A stretch of DNA of 59,721 nt, taken from positions 1 through 59,721 of the forward strand of contig JAFLUG010000006.1 in NCBI GenBank assembly GCA_022508885.1, read 5' to 3'. This DNA is from Oscillospiraceae bacterium. GTDB lineage: Bacteria > Bacillota > Clostridia > Oscillospirales > Ruminococcaceae. The notes beneath the pieces are model-generated. The model saw nothing but the letters and a program-made list of their open reading frames with translations, had not been told where the DNA came from and made no database searches. Below, in pieces: positions 25,701-33,000 of this stretch. The position numbers and the translations under genes were made by a program. Numbering within the stretch: the first letter of the stretch is position 1; every line of letters begins with the position of its first letter.

Positions 25701-26192
25701 TATTTACAGCTTCTTGACGAGGCTGTCCGCGAGGAACGCGGCGAGAAAAACGTTCATAAAGCCGAGTGCCTTGTGGATGTGAGAATAAACGCGTTTATTC
25801 CCGAGGATTATATTTCTAATCAGGCTCAGCGTGTGGACTGTTACCGAAAGATCGCGCGTGTAAAAACAGATGATGACGCTCTTGACATTACCGATGAGCT
25901 TATCGACCGCTTTGGCGAACCTCCCGAAAGCGTTGTGGGACTTATCGAAGTCGCGCGGCTCCGAAATCTCGCTGCCGAATGCGGTATCAGCGAGATAACT
26001 CAGGCGGGGGAGGAGCTTACGTTCTTTCTCACAAAATTTGAGCCGGACAGACTTGCCGCGGCAAGCGCTGTGCTCAAAAATAAGATGCGCGTTGAAACAG
26101 TAGGAAAGCCGCGTTTTACCGTGCTTCCCGATAAAAGCCTCTCGTCGCTCGAGCTGATAAAGCAGACCGTTTCGGCGATGTTCGGCGTATAA
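22743..26192 (+). CDS. mfd: Transcription-repair coupling factor Mfd
   Basis: A 1149-residue protein of full family length. The N-terminal UvrB-like region ends near residue 400. The RNA-polymerase-interacting domain (about 470-570) starts at VGDLVVHYAHGIGVF. The translocase has Walker A GDVGFGKTE near residue 640 and the DEEQ box IDEEQRFGV near 740, then motif VI (QLRGRVGRTNKRAYAYF) and a C-terminal TRCF domain. It pushes stalled RNA polymerase off lesions and recruits UvrA. AAAGGAG precedes the ATG. It is co-transcribed with pth. A hairpin repeat after the stop probably ends the transcript. Confidence 0.97.
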   Translation: MNFFINAAEQNNDITRLLKYLKSDNSLPALVTGVSHIHKAMFLSALLKRTDKLPALIITENESDAVKLLSDINMLLGENAAYLYPEKDLNINGADAVSLEYEHKRIEALSAMLSGKCLAAVCSASAAAQLTIPRDELKNRTTILSSGDEIEKNELIARLIAAGYSKCDQTEGSGQFSVRGGIVDVFSPSGKFPYRIEFFGDEIDSLCEFEVDTQRRTNSLDSIEISPAKETLFDSGEQLAEKIETLMKKLRSKNASEVRKNLENDVSRLRGGVGSLSPDKYFPLCYAEEETVFDYAKSVFVCENSAVRESFRSASLQHAEDLKILVDEGKICKGLDRYMLTKSEFTDLLKASARVYLDSFLSGGGLELGISINAVNAVQISPWGGEYKILEDELRHYLDGKKCCFIFAGTKKGAQNLAADLKEDGFDADFYEKPESVIQKKIVVAEGTLSAGFEYGNIAVLTHTPVHAQRRKLPKKKKGEEIRSLEDIAVGDLVVHYAHGIGVFDGVHKVDAGGVSKDYIRIKYAGSDVLHVPVTQLDLVSRYIGSGDNSGVKLNKLGGEQWQKSKAKAKAAVKEMAAELIALYSARMKCRGYAFPEDDEMQDDFEQHFPYIETNSQLRCIDEIKLDMQREQPMERLLCGDVGFGKTEVALRAAFKCIEGGKQCALLAPTTVLAWQHFQTASARMEGFPVNIAVLSRYKTPKEQKEILKGLASGRIDFVIGTHRIVQNDVKFKDLGLVIIDEEQRFGVAHKDKFKESFTGVDILSLSATPIPRTLNMAMSGIRDMSVLDEPPQDRQPVSSYVIEHDLGVISSAIQKELRRGGQVYYIHNRIESIYGCADKLQAMIPDAKIGVAHGRMPENDLLEVWRRLLNGEIDVLVCTTIIETGVDVPNVNTLIIEDADYMGLAQLHQLRGRVGRTNKRAYAYFTYKPGKVLTEISHRRLEAIREFTQFGSGFRIALRDLEIRGAGNILGSSQSGHLTNIGYDMYLQLLDEAVREERGEKNVHKAECLVDVRINAFIPEDYISNQAQRVDCYRKIARVKTDDDALDITDELIDRFGEPPESVVGLIEVARLRNLAAECGISEITQAGEELTFFLTKFEPDRLAAASAVLKNKMRVETVGKPRFTVLPDKSLSSLELIKQTVSAMFGV

Positions 26193-26210
26193 TAAGTAAT
26201 AGGGGAGAAT

Positions 26211-26273
26211 ACAAAAAGTCTTTGGAAAAGGGGTTAGGGGAAAAACCTTTCTACAGAAAGGTTTTTCCCCTAA
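26211..26273 (+). repeat. Dispersed hairpin repeat, copy 2 (TACA-loop family)
   Basis: The head CAAAAAGTCTTTGGAAAAG is almost identical to that at 13108. The hairpin is TTAGGGGAAAAACCTTTC-TACA with a perfect 18-base complement. Stem bases differ from copy 1 but pairing is kept. It lies between mfd and the convergent peptide-binding gene and can act as a terminator. Confidence 0.68.
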
Positions 26274-26277
26274 TTAA

Positions 26278-27873
26278 TTATTTCATCTTCCCATACGAAA
26301 AATCAATTGTCTTTGTAAACGGATTATAAACGACATCGTAAATATCCTTGTCGGTGAAGAAATACTCGTTTTTGTAGTAAAGCGGAATGAAAGCAACGTT
26401 GTTTATAAAAATCTGCTCTGCCGCGAGATATATGGAAAACCCGTCTTTTTCGGCGAGAAAAGCGGAATTGAGAAGCGCGTCTATATCCGTGTCTCCCTGC
26501 AAAAACACCGTAGAAAGCTGCTCAAGATATGCCGCGGGACTGTCATATCCGCCGGCAAGCTCTGTTATCGCTATCTCATAATTTCCGGACGCTATACGTT
26601 TGTTAAATTCGCTTTCTGACAGTTTCTCTATCTGACAGTATAATCCGAGCAACTGCCATTCCTGAGTTATATACTGAGCCGCGGTATGCGCGTCCTCGCT
26701 TTTGGTAATTATCCTCACACCGCGCAAAAGCGTGCTGTCTATATCGTTTTTCGCAAGCCTGAAATGCGCCGCTGCTTCATCGGCGTTATAATCGGCGATC
26801 TTACACAGACCGGATTTCTCTCGGTAATTTTCCCCTAAAAGGCTTGTTCTTTTCGGAACGATCCCTTCCGCAGTTTCAAAATCCTTAAGCGCCTGCATAA
26901 TTCTGTCACGCGGTATTGAAAGTGCCAAAGCCTTTCTGAGGTCAAGGCTTTCAAAAAGAGGACTGTTATCATTGAAGGTAAGTCCCACGGTTATGCTTGA
27001 AAATTCATCGCAGTTGAAATTTCCCGAGATTTTCGCTCTGTCCTCGTTCGCCACAGCGATGATGTTAGTCTCGCCGCTGAGAAAATCTCCGATGAAATCC
27101 TCCTCGTCCTCAATAAAAAACCTTACGGAAGAAGGGCAGACTCCGTATACATCGGCATTTTTGGAGTTTCTCGAAAGAATAACATAGTTTACGTCTGTTG
27201 AGGCATAAGGATCGAAATTCCAGGTTCTTACATAAAACGCGCCGTTTGAGGCAGTGCATTCCGCGGAAAGCCCGTATTTTCCCCTGACACTGTCAAAAAA
27301 CTCCTCGTTACAGGGCATTGCGGGCGCCTCGCACAAAAGCTGTAAAAAGCGCGGATTCGCGTAGTTCAGCTCGATCTCAAGTTCAAAATCGCTTAACGCC
27401 TTAACTCCGAAAAAATTATCGTTTACAATCTTACCGTCGTAAAGCTCCTCCGAATATTTCACGCAGAAATATTCGCTCGCGCGGGGAGCCTTTGTTATTC
27501 TTGAAAACAGTCTTCTGAAGCCGTAAACAAAGTCCTTTGCCGTACACTGCGCTTCAAAGCCGCCGCAGCTCGTCCAGAAAACGTCTTCTCTTAGCTTAAA
27601 GGTATACGTCAGTTCGTCGTCGGATTTTGTATAACTCTCCGCCACGCCGCACTCTATCGAGCCGTCCGCCGCATACCTCATAAGACCCATAAACACATTC
27701 AGCACTATCTGTACAGAGTTTGAGTCGTCTGCCTGCTGTGGGTCAAGGGTTTTCGGATTTTCCGAAATATCCATCATAAGAATAGCGTCAAGTCCGTCAT
27801 TCGAACAACCGCTTATTGTAAAAACGGTTAATAAAAGAAAAACCGCTAAAATTCCGCAAAATATTCTTTTCAC
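26278..27873 (-). CDS. Oligopeptide ABC transporter substrate-binding lipoprotein
   Basis: A 531-residue lipoprotein of the extracellular solute-binding family 5 (OppA/DppA type). The GTG at 27873 is chosen because it begins a signal peptide (VKRIFCGILAVFLLLTVF) with lipobox ISGC and follows GGGGT; earlier in-frame codons lie inside nrdG. The mature part has the family motif NPKTLDPQQADDSNS and a C-terminal YYKNEYFF segment. It should capture peptides outside the membrane. No permease or ATPase gene is adjacent, so it is an orphan binding protein or a peptide sensor. It starts 14 bases after nrdG and may share that transcript. Confidence 0.87.
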   Translation of the reverse strand: MKRIFCGILAVFLLLTVFTISGCSNDGLDAILMMDISENPKTLDPQQADDSNSVQIVLNVFMGLMRYAADGSIECGVAESYTKSDDELTYTFKLREDVFWTSCGGFEAQCTAKDFVYGFRRLFSRITKAPRASEYFCVKYSEELYDGKIVNDNFFGVKALSDFELEIELNYANPRFLQLLCEAPAMPCNEEFFDSVRGKYGLSAECTASNGAFYVRTWNFDPYASTDVNYVILSRNSKNADVYGVCPSSVRFFIEDEEDFIGDFLSGETNIIAVANEDRAKISGNFNCDEFSSITVGLTFNDNSPLFESLDLRKALALSIPRDRIMQALKDFETAEGIVPKRTSLLGENYREKSGLCKIADYNADEAAAHFRLAKNDIDSTLLRGVRIITKSEDAHTAAQYITQEWQLLGLYCQIEKLSESEFNKRIASGNYEIAITELAGGYDSPAAYLEQLSTVFLQGDTDIDALLNSAFLAEKDGFSIYLAAEQIFINNVAFIPLYYKNEYFFTDKDIYDVVYNPFTKTIDFSYGKMK

Positions 27874-27886
27874 ATTTACCCCGCAT

Positions 27887-28390
27887 CTATATATCTTCAA
27901 GCACAGCACAGCCTTTTTTAAGGCTCTGCCGGACATTGATAAGTCTCTGATTCTCACTGCCCCTGAATTTCAGTGAAAGCGAGCGCTTTTCCGGCATAAA
28001 TTTACCGTCAGCTAAAATATCCGTGATAGACAAGAGCTTTTTGACGAACTCTTCGTCTTCGGATTTTTTTAGCAGCTCCTCAAACGTCCATCCGCTGTAG
28101 CACATAAGATGAAGTCCGTGCTTTTTCAGCTTCGCTCCAAGCTCGTATAAAGCCTCTGCCTGACAAAACGGCTCTCCGCCCGAAAACGTAACGCCGTCAT
28201 GAAGCGGGTCATCAATACATCCGCTATAAAGCTCATCTGTGTCAACGATCCTTCCTCCGGCAAAATCGTGTGTTTCGGGATTCTGACAACCCTCACACCT
28301 ATGCGGACAGCCCTGGGTAAACACAACATACCTTATTCCCGGACCGTCAACGATCGACTCGCTTACTGTTCCAGCAATTCTTATTTCCAT
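27887..28390 (-). CDS. nrdG: Anaerobic ribonucleotide reductase activating protein NrdG
   Basis: A 167-residue radical-SAM protein. The cluster motif C-x3-C-x2-C is CPHRCEGC, followed by QNPETHDF and the SAM-binding FSGGEPFCQ. It uses S-adenosylmethionine to abstract hydrogen from the glycyl residue of NrdD. GGAGG lies six bases before the ATG. It follows nrdD on the minus strand with a 122-base gap that holds two palindromes (28438-28451 and 28459-28490). The family match is clear; its expected target residue is missing from the neighbouring NrdD, as noted there. Confidence 0.93.
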   Translation of the reverse strand: MEIRIAGTVSESIVDGPGIRYVVFTQGCPHRCEGCQNPETHDFAGGRIVDTDELYSGCIDDPLHDGVTFSGGEPFCQAEALYELGAKLKKHGLHLMCYSGWTFEELLKKSEDEEFVKKLLSITDILADGKFMPEKRSLSLKFRGSENQRLINVRQSLKKGCAVLEDI

Positions 28391-28437
28391 AATTCCTCCG
28401 TATTATTCCCGCAAAACCGATTTCAGCGAAAAACCGG

Positions 28438-28490
28438 TTTACCGCGGTAAAACGGCACTTAAGGCAACACCGCGTACGGCATTGCCTTAA
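28438..28490. repeat. Two palindromes between nrdD and nrdG
   Basis: TTTACCGCGGTAAA (28438-28451) is a perfect 14-base palindrome. TTAAGGCAA and TTGCCTTAA (28459-28490) form a 9-bp stem with an inner CCG/CGG pair. Neither has a strong T-run. They may be an mRNA processing site or a small repeat inserted after nrdD. Confidence 0.5.
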
Positions 28491-28512
28491 AGCTTTTTGA
28501 AAATTACACAAA

Positions 28513-30768
28513 TCAAAGCATAAATCTTTTCGGACGTTCAACTCGGTCTATAACTACCTCGTTGTCCTTGCGGTGGCAGTTCGGGCATTCGTCGTCGATA
28601 ATTCCCGTAAAGCCGCAGCACGGGTCGCGGTCTATGGGATGATTTATCGCGCCGTAGCCGATGCCCTGTTCTTTCATAAAGCTTACGACCTTTTCAAACG
28701 CGTCAAGGTTTTTCAGCGGATCTCCGTCAAGCTCAACATAGCTTATATGTCCGCCGTTCGTAAGCGCGTGATAGGGCGCCTCGAGCCTTATCTTTTTAAA
28801 CGCGCTGGTGTTGTAATAAACAGGAACATGGAAGGAGTTTGTGTAGAAATCCTTATCCGTAACTCCCGGAATTATGCCGTAGCGCTTTTTGTCAATGGCG
28901 ATAAAGCGTCCCGAAAGACCCTCTGCGGGAGTAGCAAGAAGCGTAAAGTTAAGTCCGGTTTCCTTGCTCTTTCTGTCGGCTTTTTCGCGCATATGCGTTA
29001 TTATCTCAAGCCCGAGCTTCTGAGCTTCCTCGCTTTCGCCGTGGTGCTTTCCCGTAAGCGCCACAAGCGTCTCCGCAAGCCCGATAAATCCCGTGGAAAG
29101 ACTTCCGTGCTTTAAGACCTCGCCGACCTCGTCGGTTTCCGAAAGAGTCTCGCTGTCTATCCAGACGCCCTGTCCCATAAGGAACGGATAGTTTTTAACG
29201 CGCTTTTTGGACTGTATGGAAAGCCTTTTATAAAGCTGGTCAAAAACCATATCCATCATATCGTCAAGATTCTTGTAAAATCTGTTTATGTCCCCGCGGG
29301 CCTCGATTCCGAGCCTCGGCAGATTGATAGTGGTAAACGACAGATTTCCGCGTCCCGTAACTATCTCGCGCGACTTGTCGTGATTGTTTCCTATGACTCT
29401 TGTTCTGCAGCCCATGTAGGCGATCTCGGTATTGCAGTCGCCCTCTTTATAATACTGAAGATTAAACGGCGCGTCAATAAAGCTGAAGTTGGGGAACATT
29501 CTCTTTGCCGAAACGCGTATGGCAAGCTTGAACAGATCGTAGTTCGGCTCGCCGTCATTGAAGTTTACGCCCTCTTTTACCTTGAAGATATGGATAGGGA
29601 AGATGGGCGTCTCGCCGTTTCCGAGACCCTCCTCCTCCGCAAGCAGAACGTTTTTCGTAATCATTCTGCCTTCGGGCGAGGTGTCCGTGCCATAGTTGAT
29701 GGACGAAAACGGATTCTGCGCGCCCGCGCGGGAGTTCATAGTGTTAAGGTTGTGGATAAGAGCTTCCATTGCCTGAAATGTCGCTCGGTCAGTTTCGATC
29801 TCGGCAAGCGCTTCAGCCTCGTCCTGAAGCTGTGAAAACTTGTCGCCGTATTCGGAAGCGATAAGCTCCCATTCCTTTTCCTTATAGTCGTCGTTGTTCT
29901 GAAGTCTGGGATAAAGTCCGGTTTCCGTAAATATCTTCTGCGCGGTATCCTTGAGCTTATTGACAGTTTCCTTATAATCCCCGCCGTAGGTATACATTAT
30001 TCCCTTGGCAAGATTCGCGGTATACAGTCTGCGGAAGGTCTTTCTAACGCCGTCTGACATCGCGTAGTCGAAGTTCGGGATGCTCTGACCGCCGTGCTGG
30101 TCGTTCTGGTTTGACTGAATGGCAATACACGCAAGCGCCGCGTAGCTTGAAATATCGTTCGGCTCACGCAGAAAGCCGTGACCCGTGGAAAATCCGTTGT
30201 GAAACAGCTTTTGCAGATCTATCTGACAGCAGGTAGTTGTAAGCGTCAGAAAGTCCAGATCGTGAATGTGGATATCGCCGCTGATATGCGCCTCGGAATG
30301 CGCCGCGTCAAGAACATACAGCTCGTTGAACTGCTTTGCTCCCTCGCTTCCGTATTTAAGCATCGTACCCATAGCCGTATCGCCGTCTATATTGGCGTTT
30401 TCACGCTTCAGATCAAAATCGCCCGCCGATTTAAAGGTAAGGTTCTCATAGGTTTTCATAAGCTGTGTATTCATTTCGCGCGCTCTTGTACGTTCCGCGC
30501 GGTAAAGAATAAACGCCTTGGCGGTCTTTGCGTGACCCGTTTCGATAAGCACCTTTTCTACCATATCCTGTACTTCCTCAACGGAGGGATTACGGCCGAT
30601 AATGCTTTCCGAAAGCTGTTGGCAAACTTTGTCCGCAAGCTCCATTGCCTCCTGATAATCGCGTCCTCCTACCGACTGCGCTGCCTTGTAGATAGCCCTT
30701 GCGATTTTCTCAATGTTAAACGGCGCCTCGCGTCCGTCGCGCTTTTTGATCATTGTTATCATTGCCAT
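28513..30768 (-). CDS. nrdD: Anaerobic (class III) ribonucleoside-triphosphate reductase, C-terminus lacks the glycyl-radical motif
   Basis: A 751-residue NrdD with the ATP-cone at the N-terminus (IKKRDGREAPFNIEKIARAI), the barrel core and the C-terminal zinc site CCGFTGIIDDECPNCH. The start at 30768 follows AAAGGAG; a TTG 33 bases earlier would swallow the ribosome site. It reduces NTPs to dNTPs without oxygen. After the zinc site the family normally reads R-x-x-G-Y-L, with the radical Gly, then 15-25 more residues. Here the aligned text is DRVERPKRFML and stop: Arg748 stands where the Gly is expected. No other frame downstream restores a GY motif. Tandem NrdR boxes and a perfect promoter lie upstream, so the gene is regulated as if functional. 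Confidence 0.93.
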   Translation of the reverse strand: MAMITMIKKRDGREAPFNIEKIARAIYKAAQSVGGRDYQEAMELADKVCQQLSESIIGRNPSVEEVQDMVEKVLIETGHAKTAKAFILYRAERTRAREMNTQLMKTYENLTFKSAGDFDLKRENANIDGDTAMGTMLKYGSEGAKQFNELYVLDAAHSEAHISGDIHIHDLDFLTLTTTCCQIDLQKLFHNGFSTGHGFLREPNDISSYAALACIAIQSNQNDQHGGQSIPNFDYAMSDGVRKTFRRLYTANLAKGIMYTYGGDYKETVNKLKDTAQKIFTETGLYPRLQNNDDYKEKEWELIASEYGDKFSQLQDEAEALAEIETDRATFQAMEALIHNLNTMNSRAGAQNPFSSINYGTDTSPEGRMITKNVLLAEEEGLGNGETPIFPIHIFKVKEGVNFNDGEPNYDLFKLAIRVSAKRMFPNFSFIDAPFNLQYYKEGDCNTEIAYMGCRTRVIGNNHDKSREIVTGRGNLSFTTINLPRLGIEARGDINRFYKNLDDMMDMVFDQLYKRLSIQSKKRVKNYPFLMGQGVWIDSETLSETDEVGEVLKHGSLSTGFIGLAETLVALTGKHHGESEEAQKLGLEIITHMREKADRKSKETGLNFTLLATPAEGLSGRFIAIDKKRYGIIPGVTDKDFYTNSFHVPVYYNTSAFKKIRLEAPYHALTNGGHISYVELDGDPLKNLDAFEKVVSFMKEQGIGYGAINHPIDRDPCCGFTGIIDDECPNCHRKDNEVVIDRVERPKRFML

Positions 30769-30822
30769 TACCGATAATCTCCTTTGACAGACCCACTTCA
30801 ACGTTTTAAGTCTTATGTTTTA

Positions 30823-30869
30823 ACACAATATCTTGTAAAAAAATCGTGCATATGCTTATTATATAGTAT
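30823..30869 (-). promoter_or_regulatory. Tandem NrdR boxes upstream of nrdD
   Basis: ACACAATATCTTGTAA (30823-30838) fits the NrdR consensus closely. GCTTATTATATAGTAT (30854-30869) fits it more loosely, starts 31 bases away (three helical turns) and overlaps the -10 box. This spacing is typical of NrdR, the ATP-cone repressor of ribonucleotide reductase genes. Confidence 0.68.
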
Positions 30870-30886
30870 TTGTATGTGTTTGTCAA
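30858..30886 (-). promoter_or_regulatory. Perfect sigma-A promoter for nrdD
   Basis: On the minus strand TTGACA-17-TATAAT, with a leader of about 80 bases before the ATG. Confidence 0.8.
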
Positions 30887-30922
30887 TATATTTTTCAAAA
30901 TATATTTATGAAAATTTTTCGC

Positions 30923-30951
30923 TTGATTTTTACGCGTTAATATAGTATAAT
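30923..30951 (+). promoter_or_regulatory. Promoter for the ferredoxin gene pair
   Basis: TTGATT-17-TATAAT, divergent from the nrdD promoter, about 55 bases before the ATG at 31007. Confidence 0.7.
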
Positions 30952-31006
30952 TATATCTGTCAGGACGGTAAAGATCAAATACATACAGATTTTCCGGGGG
31001 TAAAAA

Positions 31007-31627
31007 ATGGTAAGAAGAATTATTCATATTGACGAAGAAAAATGCAATGGCTGCGGACTTTGCAAAGACGCCTGTCACGAGGGAGCTATTGATATCATAG
31101 ACGGAAAAGCAAGGCTTACGCGCGACGATTATTGCGACGGCTTCGGAGATTGCCTTCCGGCGTGTCCCGCTGGCGCTGTCAGCTTTGAGGAAAGGGAAGC
31201 GGCAGCCTACAATGAAGAAGCCGTACAGCTCCATAAACAACAAAGAGTTGTCTCAAACAACACGTTTTCACAGTTTCCTGTTCAGATAAAGCTCATGCCG
31301 GAGTCCGCTCCTTATTATAACAGCGCAAAACTGCTTGTCGCCGCGGATTGCACGGCGTTCAAGTATGCGAGGATATACGATGAATTTATAAATGAGCATA
31401 TCGTTCTTGTCGGCTGTCCTAAGCTCGATGCTGTTGATTATTCCGAAAAGCTTTCACTCATTATTAAGAATAACGATATAAAGGAGATCGGTGTTGTCAG
31501 AATGGAAGTCCCTTGTTGCAGAGGGCTGGAGCTTGCGCTGAAAAAAGCAGTGTTTATGAGCGGTAAAACGCTTCCCGTAACGGTTACGGTAATTTCAACG
31601 GACGGAAAGATCATACAGAAGGAATAA
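31007..31627 (+). CDS. Two-cluster ferredoxin with C-terminal domain of unknown function
   Basis: A 206-residue protein. The first 65 residues hold two 4Fe-4S motifs: CNGCGLCKDACHEGA is standard; the second, YCDGFGDCLPACPAGA, has a wider first spacing as in some ferredoxin-like proteins. The other 140 residues form a domain with Cys in AADCTAF, LVGCPKLD and EVPCCRG, which may bind a further cluster. It is probably an electron carrier in the cytoplasm. GGGGG lies upstream of the ATG, and the next gene starts 4 bases after the stop. Similar pairs in Clostridia occur near hybrid-cluster or hydrogenase genes; none is adjacent here. Confidence 0.82.
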   Translation: MVRRIIHIDEEKCNGCGLCKDACHEGAIDIIDGKARLTRDDYCDGFGDCLPACPAGAVSFEEREAAAYNEEAVQLHKQQRVVSNNTFSQFPVQIKLMPESAPYYNSAKLLVAADCTAFKYARIYDEFINEHIVLVGCPKLDAVDYSEKLSLIIKNNDIKEIGVVRMEVPCCRGLELALKKAVFMSGKTLPVTVTVISTDGKIIQKE

Positions 31628-31631
31628 TGTC

Positions 31632-32066
31632 ATGGAAAACTACACAGATGTGCAAAAAGAGCTTATCGGAGCGCTGGTGGGGCTTGCGAGGAGCTTGGAC
31701 GAAACAAATTCCGATTTTTCCGCGCTTAATTCTATTATCCGCGGACTGAAAGCTGTAAACGCGCCTACTTTTGAGGATATTAAAGCTGTCCGAGCGGCAA
31801 AGCAAAGGGCTGTACCCGATTGCAGCACCTGTCAGAATCCCTGCGGAAAAACCATCGATTATAATTTGGACGAGCTTAAGCCCGAGACATCCGGACTTAA
31901 ATATCAGATGATCGAGGCAATGATATGTTACGCGGATAGAGCTGTATTTGACGAAAACAATTACAAAAATGTGCTGGATATTCTGGCGGAAGGTTTGTTT
32001 GCCGTTGGGTACGATTACTTTAACGATGAACAGCTAAAGGATATGATCCAAAAAGTGAGCGGTTGA
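31632..32066 (+). CDS. Small Cys-motif protein coupled to the ferredoxin
   Basis: A 144-residue, mostly helical protein with one Cys cluster, CSTCQNPCGKT (C-x2-C-x3-C), at about residues 59-69. I do not recognise the family with certainty; the cluster spacing recalls the helical domain of hybrid-cluster (hydroxylamine reductase) proteins. It starts 4 bases after the ferredoxin gene and its ribosome site AAGGA overlaps the end of it, so the two are translated together. A shared redox role is inferred. It converges on dprA with only five bases between the stops. Confidence 0.65.
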   Translation: MENYTDVQKELIGALVGLARSLDETNSDFSALNSIIRGLKAVNAPTFEDIKAVRAAKQRAVPDCSTCQNPCGKTIDYNLDELKPETSGLKYQMIEAMICYADRAVFDENNYKNVLDILAEGLFAVGYDYFNDEQLKDMIQKVSG

Positions 32067-32071
32067 AATAA

Positions 32072-32965
32072 CTATGTCAGTCCGCGTTTTATAAACTTGT
32101 CCAGATCAGCCGTATTAAACAGCGCGTAAAGAATGTCAAGATAGCTGTAAACAGGAACGGCGCCGTCTCTTCCGAGAGACGCGACTCCCATAAAGCGCGG
32201 CGATAAAATATTGTGTGGCGGAACGAAAAACACCTCTCTGCCTTGTTCGCAGGCGTGATTCGCGGTGATAAGCGCTCCGCTTTTTTCGCCTGCCTCAATA
32301 ACAAGCGTAGCGAGAGACAAGCCCGAAATAATTCGGTTTCGATATTGATAATACTCGGGAAATGTGTTTGTAAACGGAAGCAGCTCGCTTATTACCGCGC
32401 CGCCGTTCTGAACTATTTCCCGCTTGAGCTGCGCGTTTTTTTCGGGATAATTTACGAGAATTCCGCAGCCTAAAACGCCGACAGTGCGTCCGCCGTTTTC
32501 TATGCAGGACCTGTGCGCCTGCGCGTCAATTCCCACCGCAAGCCCGCTTACAATAACCGCGCCGACTTTTGCAAGCGGAGAAATAATATGCTTTGTGACA
32601 GATATCCCATAGCTTGAAGGATTTCTTGTGCCGACGGCCGAAACCGAAAGCGTTCCGTCGAGGTTTTTCATACTTCCCGCACAGAACAGCACGATAGGCG
32701 GGTTGTCAATGTTTTTCAGAAGCGGGGGATATTCATCGTCATCAAGTGTTATTATTCTTATTCCGTTGTCATAACACTGTTTTATGACTTCTCTTACCGC
32801 GCTGTTTCGGGTGTTCTTGGCACGAAGCTTTTCCTCATCGGACAGTAAAACCTTGCCGTCGCGGATTGCCGCGGCGGCTTTTTCGGCGTTATAGTCAAAA
32901 TGCTCGAGAATTTCAACAGTCCTGCGGTTGTATGGCTGCATAACAAGCAACAGCCATATCCACAC
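32072..32965 (-). CDS. dprA: DNA-processing protein DprA (Smf)
   Basis: A 297-residue protein with the DprA Rossmann-like core: SAVGTRNPSSYG, IVSGLAVGIDAQAH and EAGEKSGALITANHA. DprA loads RecA on incoming single-stranded DNA during transformation. The family's usual N-terminal SAM/HhH part appears only in short form (WIWLLLVMQPYNRRTVEILE). The GTG at 32965 is the best in-frame start; the frame stays open upstream but offers no ATG, GTG or TTG. It is the last gene of the rSAM-ruv operon, 35 bases after ruvB. Confidence 0.92.
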   Translation of the reverse strand: MWIWLLLVMQPYNRRTVEILEHFDYNAEKAAAAIRDGKVLLSDEEKLRAKNTRNSAVREVIKQCYDNGIRIITLDDDEYPPLLKNIDNPPIVLFCAGSMKNLDGTLSVSAVGTRNPSSYGISVTKHIISPLAKVGAVIVSGLAVGIDAQAHRSCIENGGRTVGVLGCGILVNYPEKNAQLKREIVQNGGAVISELLPFTNTFPEYYQYRNRIISGLSLATLVIEAGEKSGALITANHACEQGREVFFVPPHNILSPRFMGVASLGRDGAVPVYSYLDILYALFNTADLDKFIKRGLT

Positions 32966-33000
32966 CTCTTTGGAGCTTTTCGTAAGATCACCCCGTTGTA

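Noticed and set aside
28347-28541. A minus-strand ORF overlapping the end of nrdD, tested as a frameshifted glycyl-radical tail
   Set aside because: Its translation (NVRKDLCFDLCNF and on) contains no G-Y-L motif or related sequence.
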